Positions 47,164 to 56,291 are shown, counted from the stretch's first letter. The stretch is DNA of 64,000 nucleotides from Variovorax gracilis (GCF_030317115.1 NZ_JASZYF010000005.1:310001-374000), one strand, 5' to 3'. Made by a program: numbers and translations. Notes: generated by a model from the letters alone, not told the origin.

Positions 47164-48045
47164 CTATTTCTTCGCCATTGCGCCAGTCGCGATCTGGCGG
47201 CGCAACTCGGCCAGCTTCGCCTTCATCCTCCGCTCGTTGACCGGCCCCATGCGCACCAGGATCTTCTGGCCGGCCGACAGCGATTCGAGCTCCGGATCGA
47301 CGAATTCGTAGCGCACCCAAGGGCGTTCCGACTGCATCTCGCCCTTGACCTCCGTGAGCTTCACTTGCACCGGCCCCGCAGGAACGGGCGCCTGCAGCAA
47401 ATGGTCGATGACCGCCACCAGGCGGTCGTTGAAGTAGCGCCCCGGGTAGCCGAGCTCCTCGTACGCCTGCTGGAACAGGGGATACAGCTTTGCGTAAAGC
47501 GCCACCGCGCGGGCGCTGTCGACCGACTCCGCAAAAAGCACCAAGGGGGTGTAGCGGCTGCCGTTGTCCGCGCTGATCGTCTTCACCTCGCCGTTGCCCT
47601 GCACGGTGAAGCGCTGCGGTGCGGGATGCGTCGGCCACATGCGCGAGGTCGCTTGCGCGCGCGGCAGGTTGTCGACGGTCGCGACCACACGCCGCACGAA
47701 GCCATCGACCTGGAGGAAGGAAACGACAGACTTCCTGCCGAGCAATTCATTGAGCGCAGCGGTGACACGGCCGTCGGCATCGTTCAGAGCGGGCAATGCG
47801 GGGTCGGGCTCGGCCAGGGCATCGACCGGGTTCTGCGGACCCTGCGCCACGGGCGCGGGCGGCGCGTCGGGGGGTGTGGGCTGGGGCGCGGTCGCGGCGG
47901 GCGGCTCCTGCGGCGGCGCCTCCTTCTGCAGCGACCAGCGCCACCACGCGAATGCGGCCGCGAGGATCACCACGACGACAATCACCAGGGTCCACACCGA
48001 AGATTCGCGTGCTGGCCTGAATTCTGCTGAGTCCCGTTCGGGCAT
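47164..48045 (-). CDS. DUF3014-family membrane protein
   Basis: A 293-residue protein with one N-terminal transmembrane helix (WTLVIVVVVILAAAFAWWRW), a Pro/Ala-rich linker (about residues 42-75) and a conserved C-terminal domain matching DUF3014 (RFVxTVDNLPRxxxxxxxxP-type pattern: VRRVVATVDNLPRAQATSRM, YTPLVLFAESVD, FNDRLVAVIDHLL). The topology suggests a periplasmic domain. The function is unknown. The start at 48045 (MPERDSAEF) is used; an ATG 15 codons upstream is possible. Confidence 0.78.
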   Translation of the reverse strand: MPERDSAEFRPARESSVWTLVIVVVVILAAAFAWWRWSLQKEAPPQEPPAATAPQPTPPDAPPAPVAQGPQNPVDALAEPDPALPALNDADGRVTAALNELLGRKSVVSFLQVDGFVRRVVATVDNLPRAQATSRMWPTHPAPQRFTVQGNGEVKTISADNGSRYTPLVLFAESVDSARAVALYAKLYPLFQQAYEELGYPGRYFNDRLVAVIDHLLQAPVPAGPVQVKLTEVKGEMQSERPWVRYEFVDPELESLSAGQKILVRMGPVNERRMKAKLAELRRQIATGAMAKK

Positions 48046-48145
48046 GGTGGAATCGTCCTTTTCATCTGCGGGCGGATGCGCCCGATCCATTTGAAACCAC
48101 GCGGCGCTTCCTGCCGTAACGCCCTGTGACCGCCCTGGAACCCCT

Positions 48146-48775
48146 ATGAACATCGACTTCGCCGCCCTGACCGAGCACCAGCGCTACAAGCTCATGGCCA
48201 GCCTGATCGTGCCTCGTCCGATCGCGCTCGTCACCACCCTCGGCCCCGACGGCATCGTCAACGCCGCGCCCTTCAGCATGTTCAACATGCTCGGCGAGGA
48301 GCCACCGATCGTGATGATCAGCGTCAACCGCCTGCAGGACGGCGTACTCAAGGATACGGCGGCCAATATCGTGCGGACCGGCGAATTCGTCGTGCACCTG
48401 GCAGACGAGGACATTGCCGAGCAGATGCACCGCTGCGGCGACCGCCACCCACCGCACGTGAGCGAACTCGACATCGTCGGTTTCACAGCCTTGCCCAGCA
48501 GCGCGGTCAAGCCGCCCCGCATCGCCGAAGCACCCGTCGCATTCGAATGCACCCTGTGGGAGACGCTCGAAACCGAAAGCCGGCAGATTTTCATTGGGCA
48601 GGTGCGCTGGATGCATGCACGGGACGAGCTGATCGACACCGAAACCTGGCGCGTCCGGCTGCAACACTACTTTCCGGTCGGGCGCTTCGGCGCGAGCTTC
48701 TATGTGAAGACGCGCGAACGCTACTCCCTGGCGGCCCAGGGTGAGACCCGGAGCACGTCGATCGATGAAATGTAG
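48146..48775 (+). CDS. Flavin reductase-like domain protein
   Basis: A 209-residue flavin-binding split-barrel protein of the flavin reductase / FMN-binding group. Family landmarks are VPRPIALVTTLGPDGIVNAAPFSMFN and GEFVVHLADEDIAEQM. Members reduce FMN/FAD for two-component monooxygenases or bind FMN for other reactions. No oxygenase partner is next to it, so its client is unknown. Divergent from the DUF3014 gene. Confidence 0.88.
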   Translation: MNIDFAALTEHQRYKLMASLIVPRPIALVTTLGPDGIVNAAPFSMFNMLGEEPPIVMISVNRLQDGVLKDTAANIVRTGEFVVHLADEDIAEQMHRCGDRHPPHVSELDIVGFTALPSSAVKPPRIAEAPVAFECTLWETLETESRQIFIGQVRWMHARDELIDTETWRVRLQHYFPVGRFGASFYVKTRERYSLAAQGETRSTSIDEM

Positions 48776-48869
48776 ACCCCGCGATTCGTCGCGCTCGAGC
48801 CACGATCGCGGCAACTCGGCAATCTACTGCGTTGCGCTGCCCAGGGTGATCGGCCGTGCGGTCTATTCC

Positions 48870-48888
48870 TAAGGTAGGCGCTGCCTTA
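48870..48888. promoter_or_regulatory. 19-bp palindrome upstream of the 95-residue hypothetical gene
   Basis: TAAGGTAG (48870-48877), GCG, CTGCCTTA (48881-48888), with one mismatch. It lies 67 bases before the next gene and could be an operator. No neighbouring regulator gene is evident. Confidence 0.3.
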
Positions 48889-48954
48889 CAAGCACTGCGC
48901 CTCGATTGAAGTTAAAACACAGATCTATCAGCGGCGACCCCGATGGAGGATCTG

Positions 48955-49242
48955 ATGTTCAGTTTTTTCCAACCCAATCGAAACGGCCATTTGCGACGCG
49001 TCATGACGCTGCTCGAAGAGGCCCATCTGGCGCGCATCGAGCACCAGGCGGCCGCAGAGCACCATGGTGCTCTTGCCCGCATGTACGCCGAACGCGCCAA
49101 GCGGCTCGAGCGCGAGGTCTACGGATCGTCGCACCTTCCCTTGGGCGAAGGCGCGGCGGCTTCGCACAAGAGCGCGGATGAGAAGCCCGTCGTCTACGCG
49201 CTGGACGCCAATCGACGGCTGGAAGGACAAGCCAAAGGCTGA
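48955..49242 (+). CDS. Small hypothetical protein, mostly helical
   Basis: A 95-residue protein without a signal peptide or membrane span. Residues ~12-50 form a likely amphipathic helix (LLEEAHLARIEHQAAAEHHGALARMY), followed by a disordered tail. Start chosen at 48955 because GGAGGA lies 4 bases upstream; an ATG four codons earlier overlaps that site. No family recognised. Confidence 0.6.
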   Translation: MFSFFQPNRNGHLRRVMTLLEEAHLARIEHQAAAEHHGALARMYAERAKRLEREVYGSSHLPLGEGAAASHKSADEKPVVYALDANRRLEGQAKG

Positions 49243-49378
49243 ATCGCCCGAGGTGCCTGCGCGAACCCGCCTGCGCATCCTCATTCCGGGGGAGGAGCAC
49301 CCCGCGACACTCCAGCCAGAATCAAGGATTGCGCGCCGCGTCAGAGCGTCGGCGCGTGCGTGAGGAGATCCCGAAACG

Positions 49379-50830
49379 ATGGCTGATGAATTCGTCGATG
49401 TCCTGATCGTGGGGGCGGGCCTCTCCGGCATCGGCGCCGCATCCCATTTGCAGCGGCTTTGCCCCGGTCGGAGCGTAGCGATCCTGGAAGCGCGCCAGTC
49501 GCTGGGCGGCACCTGGGATCTTTTCCGCTATCCCGGAATCCGCTCCGACTCGGACATGTACACGCTGGGCTACTCGTTCCGGCCGTGGACGGGGACGAAG
49601 TCCATTGCCGACGGCCCCTCCATCCTCCAGTACCTGCGTGACACCGCGCGCGAACAAGGCATCGAAAGACTGATCCGCTTCGGGCATCGCGTTCGGCGCG
49701 CCATGTGGTCGTCCGACGAGGCGCAATGGACCGTCGACTTCGAGCGCGACTCCGGCGAGGCCGCATCCATCCGCTGCAACTTCCTGCTGGCATGCAGCGG
49801 CTACTACGACTACACCGAGGGCTACACCCCAGCCTTTCCGGGCCGCGAGCAATTTGCCGGTCGCATCGTCCATCCGCAGCAATGGACCGAAGACATCGAC
49901 TACACCGGAAAGCGCGTTGTCGTGATCGGCAGCGGTGCGACGGCGGTCACGCTGGTGCCGGAACTGGCCAAGCATGCAGCGCACGTGACGATGCTGCAAC
50001 GCTCGCCCAGTTACGTGCTCACGGTGCCGTCCGTCGACCGCATGGCCGGCTGGCTGCTGCGCCACATGGGTCCTTCGTCCGCCCATGGCATCACCCGCTG
50101 GCGGAATCTGATGCTGGCCATGGGCGTCTTCGCGCTCTGCCGTCGCAAGCCCAAATTCGCGCGAGACACCATGCTCAAGCTGGTCCGACGGCAAGTCGGG
50201 CCGGATTTCGACGTCGATACCCATTTCACTCCCAAGTACAACCCTTGGGAACAACGCCTGTGCTTCGTGCCCGATGGCGACCTTTTCAAGGCCATCCGCG
50301 AAAAGCGCGTGAGCGTGGTGACCGACCGGATCGAGTCCTTCACCGAAGGCGGCCTGAAGCTCGCGAGCGGCGCGGAGTTGCCTGCGGACCTCGTGGTCAC
50401 CGCCACCGGCCTGAAGCTGAAGCTGATCGGCGGCATGGAACTCGGCGTCGACGGCCGCCTCCTCCAGTCCTCCGAACTCGTCAACTACAAGGGCATCATG
50501 TTCAGTGGCGTGCCGAACTTCGCATCGGTCTTCGGCTACACGAACGCTTCATGGACCCTGAAGGCCGACCTCGCCAGCCTCTTCGTCTGCCGCTTGCTCA
50601 ACCACATGCAACAAGCCGGCGTGCGCCAATGCGTGCCGCGGGCGGACGACGGGTCGATGTCGCTCCAGCCCTGGGTCGATTTTTCTTCGGGCTACTTCCA
50701 GCGCGCGATGGACCAGTTGCCGAAGCAGGGCCTGAAGAAGCCTTGGAAACTGAACCAGAACTACCTCGCCGACCTGATGACCTTGCGGTTCGGCGCGGTG
50801 GACGATGGGGTGATGCGCTTCTCGGCATGA
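49379..50830 (+). CDS. Flavin-containing monooxygenase, probable Baeyer-Villiger monooxygenase
   Basis: A 483-residue FAD- and NADPH-dependent monooxygenase of the EthA/BVMO type. The FAD motif GAGLSGIG is at residues 12-19, the Baeyer-Villiger fingerprint F-x-G-x3-H-x3-W is intact (FAGRIVHPQQW), and the NADPH motif GSGATA follows it. It would insert oxygen next to a carbonyl in ketones, or oxidise S/N. The substrate is unknown. Single gene. Confidence 0.92.
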   Translation: MADEFVDVLIVGAGLSGIGAASHLQRLCPGRSVAILEARQSLGGTWDLFRYPGIRSDSDMYTLGYSFRPWTGTKSIADGPSILQYLRDTAREQGIERLIRFGHRVRRAMWSSDEAQWTVDFERDSGEAASIRCNFLLACSGYYDYTEGYTPAFPGREQFAGRIVHPQQWTEDIDYTGKRVVVIGSGATAVTLVPELAKHAAHVTMLQRSPSYVLTVPSVDRMAGWLLRHMGPSSAHGITRWRNLMLAMGVFALCRRKPKFARDTMLKLVRRQVGPDFDVDTHFTPKYNPWEQRLCFVPDGDLFKAIREKRVSVVTDRIESFTEGGLKLASGAELPADLVVTATGLKLKLIGGMELGVDGRLLQSSELVNYKGIMFSGVPNFASVFGYTNASWTLKADLASLFVCRLLNHMQQAGVRQCVPRADDGSMSLQPWVDFSSGYFQRAMDQLPKQGLKKPWKLNQNYLADLMTLRFGAVDDGVMRFSA

Positions 50831-50959
50831 GCCTGCCGACAACCCGAAAAAAGGAACAATTTCACGGCCGGCGCGGATAGCAACACATGCTATTTGGCCG
50901 ATTCCCAAACAGAGTCGAGCGCATCAAAGTGCAAGGTGTCAAAGGTCCGGGAGATCGTC

Positions 50960-51121
50960 ATGGATTCTGAGATTTTCACCATGGTTGCACTGGCATTGCT
51001 GGTCGCAGGCGGCTGGGTGATCGACGTGCTCCACCAACGCGGCACCTCGCGCATTCACCGCGACATGGCCGACCAGCTCAAGAAGTCTGCGGACACGATT
51101 CGAGGCGCGCCGCTGCGCTGA
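50960..51121 (+). CDS. Small single-span membrane protein
   Basis: A 53-residue peptide: short N-terminus, one transmembrane helix (FTMVALALLVAGGWVIDVL) and a positively charged tail. GGGAG lies 6 bases before the ATG. Function unknown. It ends 5 bases before the convergent ParB-like gene. Confidence 0.5.
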   Translation: MDSEIFTMVALALLVAGGWVIDVLHQRGTSRIHRDMADQLKKSADTIRGAPLR

Positions 51122-51126
51122 TCCCC

Positions 51127-51957
51127 CTACTGCAACTGCAGCTCTGCAAGCTGCCTGCGCAGTGCATCGTTCTCCGCCGTCAGTTCGGCCACGCGTCGAC
51201 GCAGTGCCTGCAGCTCATCAGGCGCCGCGGCCTCTTCGGATGATTCCGACACAGCCGATCCATCGCGATCATCGCGCTCGTCACGAGGTTTTCGCTTCGC
51301 TTCGCGAACTCGCTTGGCGGCCTGCTTCAGTTCATCCTTTCCGGCATTGGCTGCAGCGATCTGCTCCTCTGCAGGCAGGGTCGCCACGGCCGCCGCCGCA
51401 TTGAGCGAGATCGTTCCGGACTTGACCGCAGCGACCAGTTCGGGCGCCGCCTGCTTCCTGATTTTCTCGATCATCACGACTTGGCTGCTGCTCAGGCGTG
51501 CGGCCTTGGCGATGGCCTCGCGGCTGTTGAGCGGAGGGCCCGCAGGCAGGTCGCCAACGGCTTGCGCAGTCGGGCCATCTGCAGGTGCGTCGGCAACCGT
51601 TGCCGGGCCTGGCGCAGCGGCGGTGCGAGAGCGACGTTCGGCCACGATCTCTCGCTTGCGCAATGCCAGCACCCCGCGCTGAAAGTCGGAGATGCTGCGG
51701 CGACCCAGGTGCTGGTCGATCATCCACAGGTGCACGTCCTCCATCGAATGGAAGCGAGTGTGCTGCACAGTCTGAAAGGGCAGCCCATGCTTCTGGCAGA
51801 TGCGATAACGGTTGTGGCCATCGACGAGCACGTCGCCCCACAGCACGAGCGCGTCGCGGCAGCCTTCGGCCAGGATGCTGCGTTCGAGCGCCTCGTCTTC
51901 CTCCGCGGTGAGCGGGTCGATATAGGCTTTGAGTTCTTCGTTGACGACGATGTCCAT
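51127..51957 (-). CDS. ParB-like N-terminal domain protein (plasmid replication/partition-related)
   Basis: A 276-residue protein. It starts MDIVVNEELKAYIDPLTAEE and carries the ParB nuclease-like fold motif WGDVLVDGHNRY, then a helix-turn-helix-like part (NSREAIAKAARLSSSQVVMIEKI) and a Lys/Arg/Glu-rich C-terminal coiled coil with leucine heptads (LQALRRRVAELTAENDAL). It lacks the full ParB HTH and CTPase arrangement of chromosomal ParB and has no ParA neighbour. It is likely a transcription or maintenance factor of unknown role, not a segregation ParB. Located beside tRNA-Gly. Confidence 0.75.
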   Translation of the reverse strand: MDIVVNEELKAYIDPLTAEEDEALERSILAEGCRDALVLWGDVLVDGHNRYRICQKHGLPFQTVQHTRFHSMEDVHLWMIDQHLGRRSISDFQRGVLALRKREIVAERRSRTAAAPGPATVADAPADGPTAQAVGDLPAGPPLNSREAIAKAARLSSSQVVMIEKIRKQAAPELVAAVKSGTISLNAAAAVATLPAEEQIAAANAGKDELKQAAKRVREAKRKPRDERDDRDGSAVSESSEEAAAPDELQALRRRVAELTAENDALRRQLAELQLQ

Positions 51958-52013
51958 GGGCGTTTGACTGGAGATGAGTCGCCCTGAAGATCTGCGCGAG
52001 GAACCCGCGCTAC

Positions 52014-52038
52014 GTACCGGCTGAAGAGTTGCCGGTAC
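52014..52038. promoter_or_regulatory. 8-bp inverted repeat between the tRNA and the ParB-like gene
   Basis: GTACCGGC (52014-52021) / GCCGGTAC (52031-52038) with a 9-base centre. It lies downstream of tRNA-Gly and 57 bases upstream of the ParB-like start (minus strand). No T run follows on that strand, so it may be a ParB-like binding site more than a terminator. Confidence 0.38.
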
Positions 52039-52077
52039 GGATGCCCTGTGACGGCGATGGATCCGCAAGGGCGAAAC

Positions 52078-52153
52078 TGGAGCGGGAAAAGAGTCTCGAA
52101 CTCTCGACCTCAACCTTGGCAAGGTTGCGCTCTACCAACTGAGCTATTCCCGC
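52078..52153 (-). tRNA. tRNA-Gly (anticodon GCC), CCA encoded
   Basis: 76 nt on the minus strand: acceptor GCGGGAA pairing with TTCCCGC, D arm AGCTCAGTTGGTAGAGC, anticodon stem CAACC/GGTTG with loop TTGCCAA (anticodon GCC), T arm GAGAG-TTCGAGA-CTCTT and 3' CCA encoded (52078-52080). Reads glycine codons GGC/GGU. Confidence 0.97.
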
Positions 52154-52235
52154 ATTTTTCGAGCTTCGAATTATAGAGGCATGAACGGGCCTCTTTGGCC
52201 GAGCCTCAAAGATTTTCGTCCTCAGGCGCCAGTCG

Positions 52236-52736
52236 TCAGAACCGCCGGCTGTACATGAACATGAGACCGGCCGTGCCGAGCATGCCGACCTCCACTGCAT
52301 CCTTGGGCGTAATGCGATAGCCGACCGCGGGAATGATCGCGAGGCCCCAACCGTTGTGGTTGACCGGTATCTTGTCTTCGTACGGCTCCTTGTATCCATA
52401 GAGGATGCCGCCGGAAATCTTGGCGTAGACGCCCGCATACCCGAACACATCGTCCCATCGGTAACCGTAGTACGCATAGGCGCAAGCCTGGCCGAACGAA
52501 TTCTGGAAGGCCGCGACGCCCCACAGCGTGCCGTCGGGCTGGCCGCGCTCCAGCCCCAGGAGAAAGACGTTCTTGTGCGCTTCGTCGCGGCTCCAGTGCA
52601 CTGCAAAGGGACCCACCAGGAGTTCCCAGTAGCCCTTGTCGGATAGATCCTGCGACTGCGCCTGGTCAGCGAAGGTGGGCAGGGATGGCAAGGTCATCAC
52701 GACGCTGGTCATCAAGGCACGGATGCAAGGTTTCAT
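52236..52736 (-). CDS. Small PagP-like outer-membrane beta-barrel protein
   Basis: A 166-residue protein with a signal peptide (to about TFADQA). The mature part is rich in Tyr/Trp and Gly with alternating strands and ends in Arg-Phe (FMYSRRF), typical of a beta-barrel's C-terminal strand. The lines W-x-HW and NSFGQ...YGY resemble the small outer-membrane family often misnamed 'sn-glycerol-3-phosphate transporter' and distantly PagP. A palmitoyltransferase role for lipid A is possible but not shown. Start at the ATG 52736; GTG 52739 is adjacent. Confidence 0.6.
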   Translation of the reverse strand: MKPCIRALMTSVVMTLPSLPTFADQAQSQDLSDKGYWELLVGPFAVHWSRDEAHKNVFLLGLERGQPDGTLWGVAAFQNSFGQACAYAYYGYRWDDVFGYAGVYAKISGGILYGYKEPYEDKIPVNHNGWGLAIIPAVGYRITPKDAVEVGMLGTAGLMFMYSRRF

Positions 52737-52772
52737 CACCGTTTCCTCCCATTCGGACAGCGCGCTCGGGCC

Positions 52773-53828
52773 CTAGGTGTCGAACTCGATGCCCGGTGGC
52801 GCCCGGGTGTCCAGCGCGTGAAGGGTCCCGATGCGCGCTGCCTGCTCGAAGCCGGCAGCACCGAAGGCCGCAAGCACGGCATTCACGGCATCGGCGTGGC
52901 AACTGACGAGCAGTCCACCGCTGGTCTGTGGGTCGGCGACCAGTGCGCGCTGCCACGCCTGCGCATGCGAAGGCCAGTCGACCTGCGAGCCGTAGCCATT
53001 CCAGTTGCGTCCGGAGGCACCTGTCACGATACCGTCCTTGGCGAACATGACCGCGGCATCGATCGTCGGCAATGCGCCGAGTCGCACGCGCGCACGCAGC
53101 TTCGCACCCCGGCACATTTCAAGCAGGTGACCCGCGAGCCCGAAGCCCGTGACATCGGTCATCGCATGCACGCCGTCGAGCGCGGCGAGTTGGATGCCCA
53201 CGCGATTGAGCTGCGTCGTATGGCGCAGCATCTGCGCGTAGCCGGCTTCGTCGAGCAATCCCTTCTTGAGCGCCGCCGACAGGATGCCCACACCCAGCGG
53301 CTTGCCGAGCACGAGGACGTCACCCGGCAGCGCATCTGCGTTGCGGCGCACGCGGTCGGGGTGGACCAGGCCTAAGCCCACGAGGCCGTAGATCGGCTCG
53401 AGCACATCGATGCTGTGGCCGCCCGCGATCGGTATGCCAGCTTCGCGGCAGATGCTCGCGCCGCCTTCCAGCACGCGGCCGATGACCTCCGGTGGCAGCT
53501 TGTCGATGGGCATGCCGACGAGCGCCAGCGCCATGATCGGCGTGCCGCCCATCGCGTAGATGTCCGATAGCGCATTGGTCGCGGCAATGCGGCCGAAGTC
53601 GTAGGGGTCGTCCACGATCGGCGTGAAGAAATCGGTGGTCGCGACCAGGGCCTGCGTGTCGTTGAGGCGGTAGACCGCGGCATCGTCGCTGGTCTCGATG
53701 CCGACCAGCAACTCGGGTGGCAGGATGCCTTGAGGGGCGCGTGCCAGAATCTCCGCCAGAAGGCCCGGGGCGATCTTGCAGCCGCACCCGCCGCCGTGTG
53801 AAAACCGTGTGAGAGCAATCGGTTCCAT
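52773..53828 (-). CDS. selD: Selenide, water dikinase (selenophosphate synthase)
   Basis: A 351-residue SelD that makes selenophosphate from selenide and ATP. The N-terminal active site HGGGCGCKI is at residues 11-19, with the catalytic Cys (position 17) as an ordinary Cys and Lys18. Other landmarks are TTDFFTPIVDDPYDFGRIAATNALSD and the ATP-binding Asp residues. It is divergent from selU across a 77-base shared promoter region, so the selenophosphate made here feeds tRNA selenation. Confidence 0.95.
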   Translation of the reverse strand: MEPIALTRFSHGGGCGCKIAPGLLAEILARAPQGILPPELLVGIETSDDAAVYRLNDTQALVATTDFFTPIVDDPYDFGRIAATNALSDIYAMGGTPIMALALVGMPIDKLPPEVIGRVLEGGASICREAGIPIAGGHSIDVLEPIYGLVGLGLVHPDRVRRNADALPGDVLVLGKPLGVGILSAALKKGLLDEAGYAQMLRHTTQLNRVGIQLAALDGVHAMTDVTGFGLAGHLLEMCRGAKLRARVRLGALPTIDAAVMFAKDGIVTGASGRNWNGYGSQVDWPSHAQAWQRALVADPQTSGGLLVSCHADAVNAVLAAFGAAGFEQAARIGTLHALDTRAPPGIEFDT

Positions 53829-53905
53829 GATGAAGACATCAAAGCTGAGAGAGTCGATCGGCATTGTGCCAGCCACGAGCGCCCCGACGCGCTCCTGAAG
53901 CGATC

Positions 53906-55021
53906 ATGCAACGCAATCCAATCCGGGCGTCCGACCTGCACGCCTTCGACACCCTGATCGACGCACGCTCGCCTTCCGAGTTCGCGCTGGACCACATCCC
54001 CGGCGCCATCAATTGCCCGGTGCTCGACGACGAGGAGCGTCGAATCGTCGGCACGCTCTACAAGCAGCGCGGTGCATTCGAGGCCAGACGCGTCGGCGGC
54101 GCCATGGTGGCTGCCAATCTCGCCAGGCACTTGCGCGAGCGGTTTGCCGATCAGCCCGCCGACTGGAAGCCGCTCGTCTATTGCTGGCGCGGCGGCTTGC
54201 GCAGCGGCTCGATGGTCACCTGGCTGCGGCTGGTCGGTTGGGACGCCCAGCAACTGGCCGGCGGCTACAAGAGCTTTCGCCATCATGTGATCGAACGGCT
54301 GGAGGCGCTGTGCCCCCGGTTGCCCTTGCGCATCCTCTGCGGTGCAACGGGCAGTGCGAAGACCCGGGTGCTTCAGGCGCTGGCCCTGCGAGGCGCGCAG
54401 GTGCTCGATCTGGAAGACTGCGCGAAGCACAAGGGCTCGCTGCTCGGTGCACTGCCGGGCGTGTCCCAGCCGTCGCAGAAGCACTTCGAGACGCGCATCA
54501 CTCAGGTGCTCGAAGCCGTCGATCTGCGCCAGCCCTTGTACGTCGAGGGTGAAAGCCCCCGCATCGGCCGCATCGCACTGCCCGTGTCGCTGGTCACGCG
54601 AATGCGTGCCAGCCCCTGCATCGAGATCGTTGCAACCCCGCAAGCGCGACTGGACTACCTGCTGCGCGACTATGCCTACCTGGGCGACGACGGCGAGGCG
54701 CTCGCCACGCAGCTGGGATTGCTCAAGGAACTGCAGGGCAAGGAAACGGTGCAGCGTTGGCAAGCCTGGGCACGCGCGCGAGAACTGAGGCCGCTGTTCG
54801 CCGAACTGATGACGCAGCACTACGACCCGCACTACGCCCGCTCGCAGGCGCGTCACTTCATGGCCTGGTCCGATCGCTCGCGCATCGAGGCAAACGACCT
54901 GACGGAGCAGGGTATCGAGGCCTTGGCCGACGCTGTGCTTGAGTTGGATGCCGGTACCGGCGCAGTTACTCGTGGCCCCGTGGCTCCTGGCTCTCGTCGT
55001 CGCCCGCCGGCAAATGAATGA
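53906..55021 (+). CDS. selU: tRNA 2-selenouridine synthase (MnmH)
   Basis: A 371-residue enzyme that replaces the 2-thio sulfur at wobble U34 of some tRNAs with selenium, using selenophosphate. The N-terminal rhodanese domain has the active Cys93 in YCWRGGLRSG. The C-terminal P-loop domain has GATGSAKT (residues 145-152), used for the geranyl/selenation step. ATG at 53906. Its 3' end overlaps the convergent ABC ATPase gene by 56 bases. selA/selB are not in the window. Confidence 0.94.
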   Translation: MQRNPIRASDLHAFDTLIDARSPSEFALDHIPGAINCPVLDDEERRIVGTLYKQRGAFEARRVGGAMVAANLARHLRERFADQPADWKPLVYCWRGGLRSGSMVTWLRLVGWDAQQLAGGYKSFRHHVIERLEALCPRLPLRILCGATGSAKTRVLQALALRGAQVLDLEDCAKHKGSLLGALPGVSQPSQKHFETRITQVLEAVDLRQPLYVEGESPRIGRIALPVSLVTRMRASPCIEIVATPQARLDYLLRDYAYLGDDGEALATQLGLLKELQGKETVQRWQAWARARELRPLFAELMTQHYDPHYARSQARHFMAWSDRSRIEANDLTEQGIEALADAVLELDAGTGAVTRGPVAPGSRRRPPANE

Positions 55022-56291
55022 GGCCAGTGCGCAGGTCGTACTCGAACACTTCGCCGTAGCGGCCCCACTCGATCGCCGTGCGCAGCACCCGCTCGGCCGT
55101 CGGTTCGTCCAGGCTTTCCTTCAGGAGCTCCAGGAAGGGCTCCTGAGGCAGTTCGCCCGCCGGCGCCTGTTCCAGGCTGTGGCGCATGTGCGCGGCGAGC
55201 GGCACGCGCGCCAGCAACTGCTGGCCGAGCAACTGCTGGCGCAGGGTATGCGCGCCCGCAACATAGTGACGACCCAGTTCGGTGAGATGCAAGTCGGCAT
55301 CCACCAGTTGCGCAAGGCCCAGCAGCGCAAGCGCCTGCGCCAGCGGCAACAGATCGTGGTCGGTCAGCTCGGCCTCTTCCGCGAGCTGGGGCAAGTCCGC
55401 GCGGCCTTCCCGTCCGTCGTCGACCAGCATCTCCAGCAGGGCTTCCATGCGGCCGATGTCGGCGTCCGGCAGACGGTCACCGAGGTGCATGCGCACCGGC
55501 TCCTCCGGCGTGCGGCCGGTCGCCGCTGCGCCGGCGGTCATGAGTGCGTAGGCTTCGTCGATCAACGCCCTCACCTCCAGGCTGTCGACGTCCCGCGGAC
55601 GCGGCAAGCGGATCGGCAGTTCGGCACGCACGCGGCCTGGGTCGGCAGCGAAGATCAACACGCGATCCGCCATGAGCACCGCTTCCTCGATGTTGTGCGA
55701 GACGATGAGCATCGCCTTCGTCGGCATCGCCCCGCCGCCCCACAGCTGGAGGATGTCGTCACGCAACCGCTCGCCGGTCAGCACGTCGAGCGCCGAGAAG
55801 GCTTCGTCCATCAGCAGCACTTCCGGCTCGACCACCAGCGCACGCGCGATGCCCACGCGCTGCCGCATGCCGCCCGACAGCTCGCGCGGCAAGGCGCCTT
55901 CGAAGCCCGCGAGGCCGATGAGCTCGATGGCGGCACCGGCACGTCGCGCACGCTCGGGCGGGGCAACGCCACGCGCTTCCAGACCGAGCTCGACGTTCTG
56001 CTGGACCGTGAGCCACGGGAAAAGCGCAAAGGACTGGAAGACCATCGCAATGCCGCGCACCGGCCCATAGAGAGGCTGGCCGCGATATCCCACGCTCCCG
56101 GCGTCGGCGCTGATCAACCCTGCAAGGATGCGCAGCAGCGTCGACTTGCCGGAGCCCGACGGCCCGAGCAGTGCCACGATCTCGCCTTCGGCAAGGCGGA
56201 AGTCCACGCCTTCCAGAACCGAGCGCGCGGTGCCGTCGGCGGAGCGGAAGGACTTGCCCACGCCCTTGAGTTCAACGATGGCTTCGGCCAT
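54966..56291 (-). CDS. ABC transporter ATP-binding protein with C-terminal AAA-associated domain (nitrate/sulfonate/taurine type)
   Basis: A 441-residue ATPase. The first ~250 residues are a standard SsuB/TauB-like nucleotide-binding domain: Walker A GPSGSGKST, signature LSGGMRQRVGIARAL, Walker B EVLLMDEAFSALD. The extra ~180 residues form the AAA-associated C-terminal domain seen in a Burkholderiales subfamily. The start is ATG 56291 after AAGGAG, though an ATG at 56312 would overlap the permease stop (TGATG). Works with the fused permease upstream. No binding protein is near. Confidence 0.9.
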   Translation of the reverse strand: MAEAIVELKGVGKSFRSADGTARSVLEGVDFRLAEGEIVALLGPSGSGKSTLLRILAGLISADAGSVGYRGQPLYGPVRGIAMVFQSFALFPWLTVQQNVELGLEARGVAPPERARRAGAAIELIGLAGFEGALPRELSGGMRQRVGIARALVVEPEVLLMDEAFSALDVLTGERLRDDILQLWGGGAMPTKAMLIVSHNIEEAVLMADRVLIFAADPGRVRAELPIRLPRPRDVDSLEVRALIDEAYALMTAGAAATGRTPEEPVRMHLGDRLPDADIGRMEALLEMLVDDGREGRADLPQLAEEAELTDHDLLPLAQALALLGLAQLVDADLHLTELGRHYVAGAHTLRQQLLGQQLLARVPLAAHMRHSLEQAPAGELPQEPFLELLKESLDEPTAERVLRTAIEWGRYGEVFEYDLRTGLIHLPAGDDESQEPRGHE

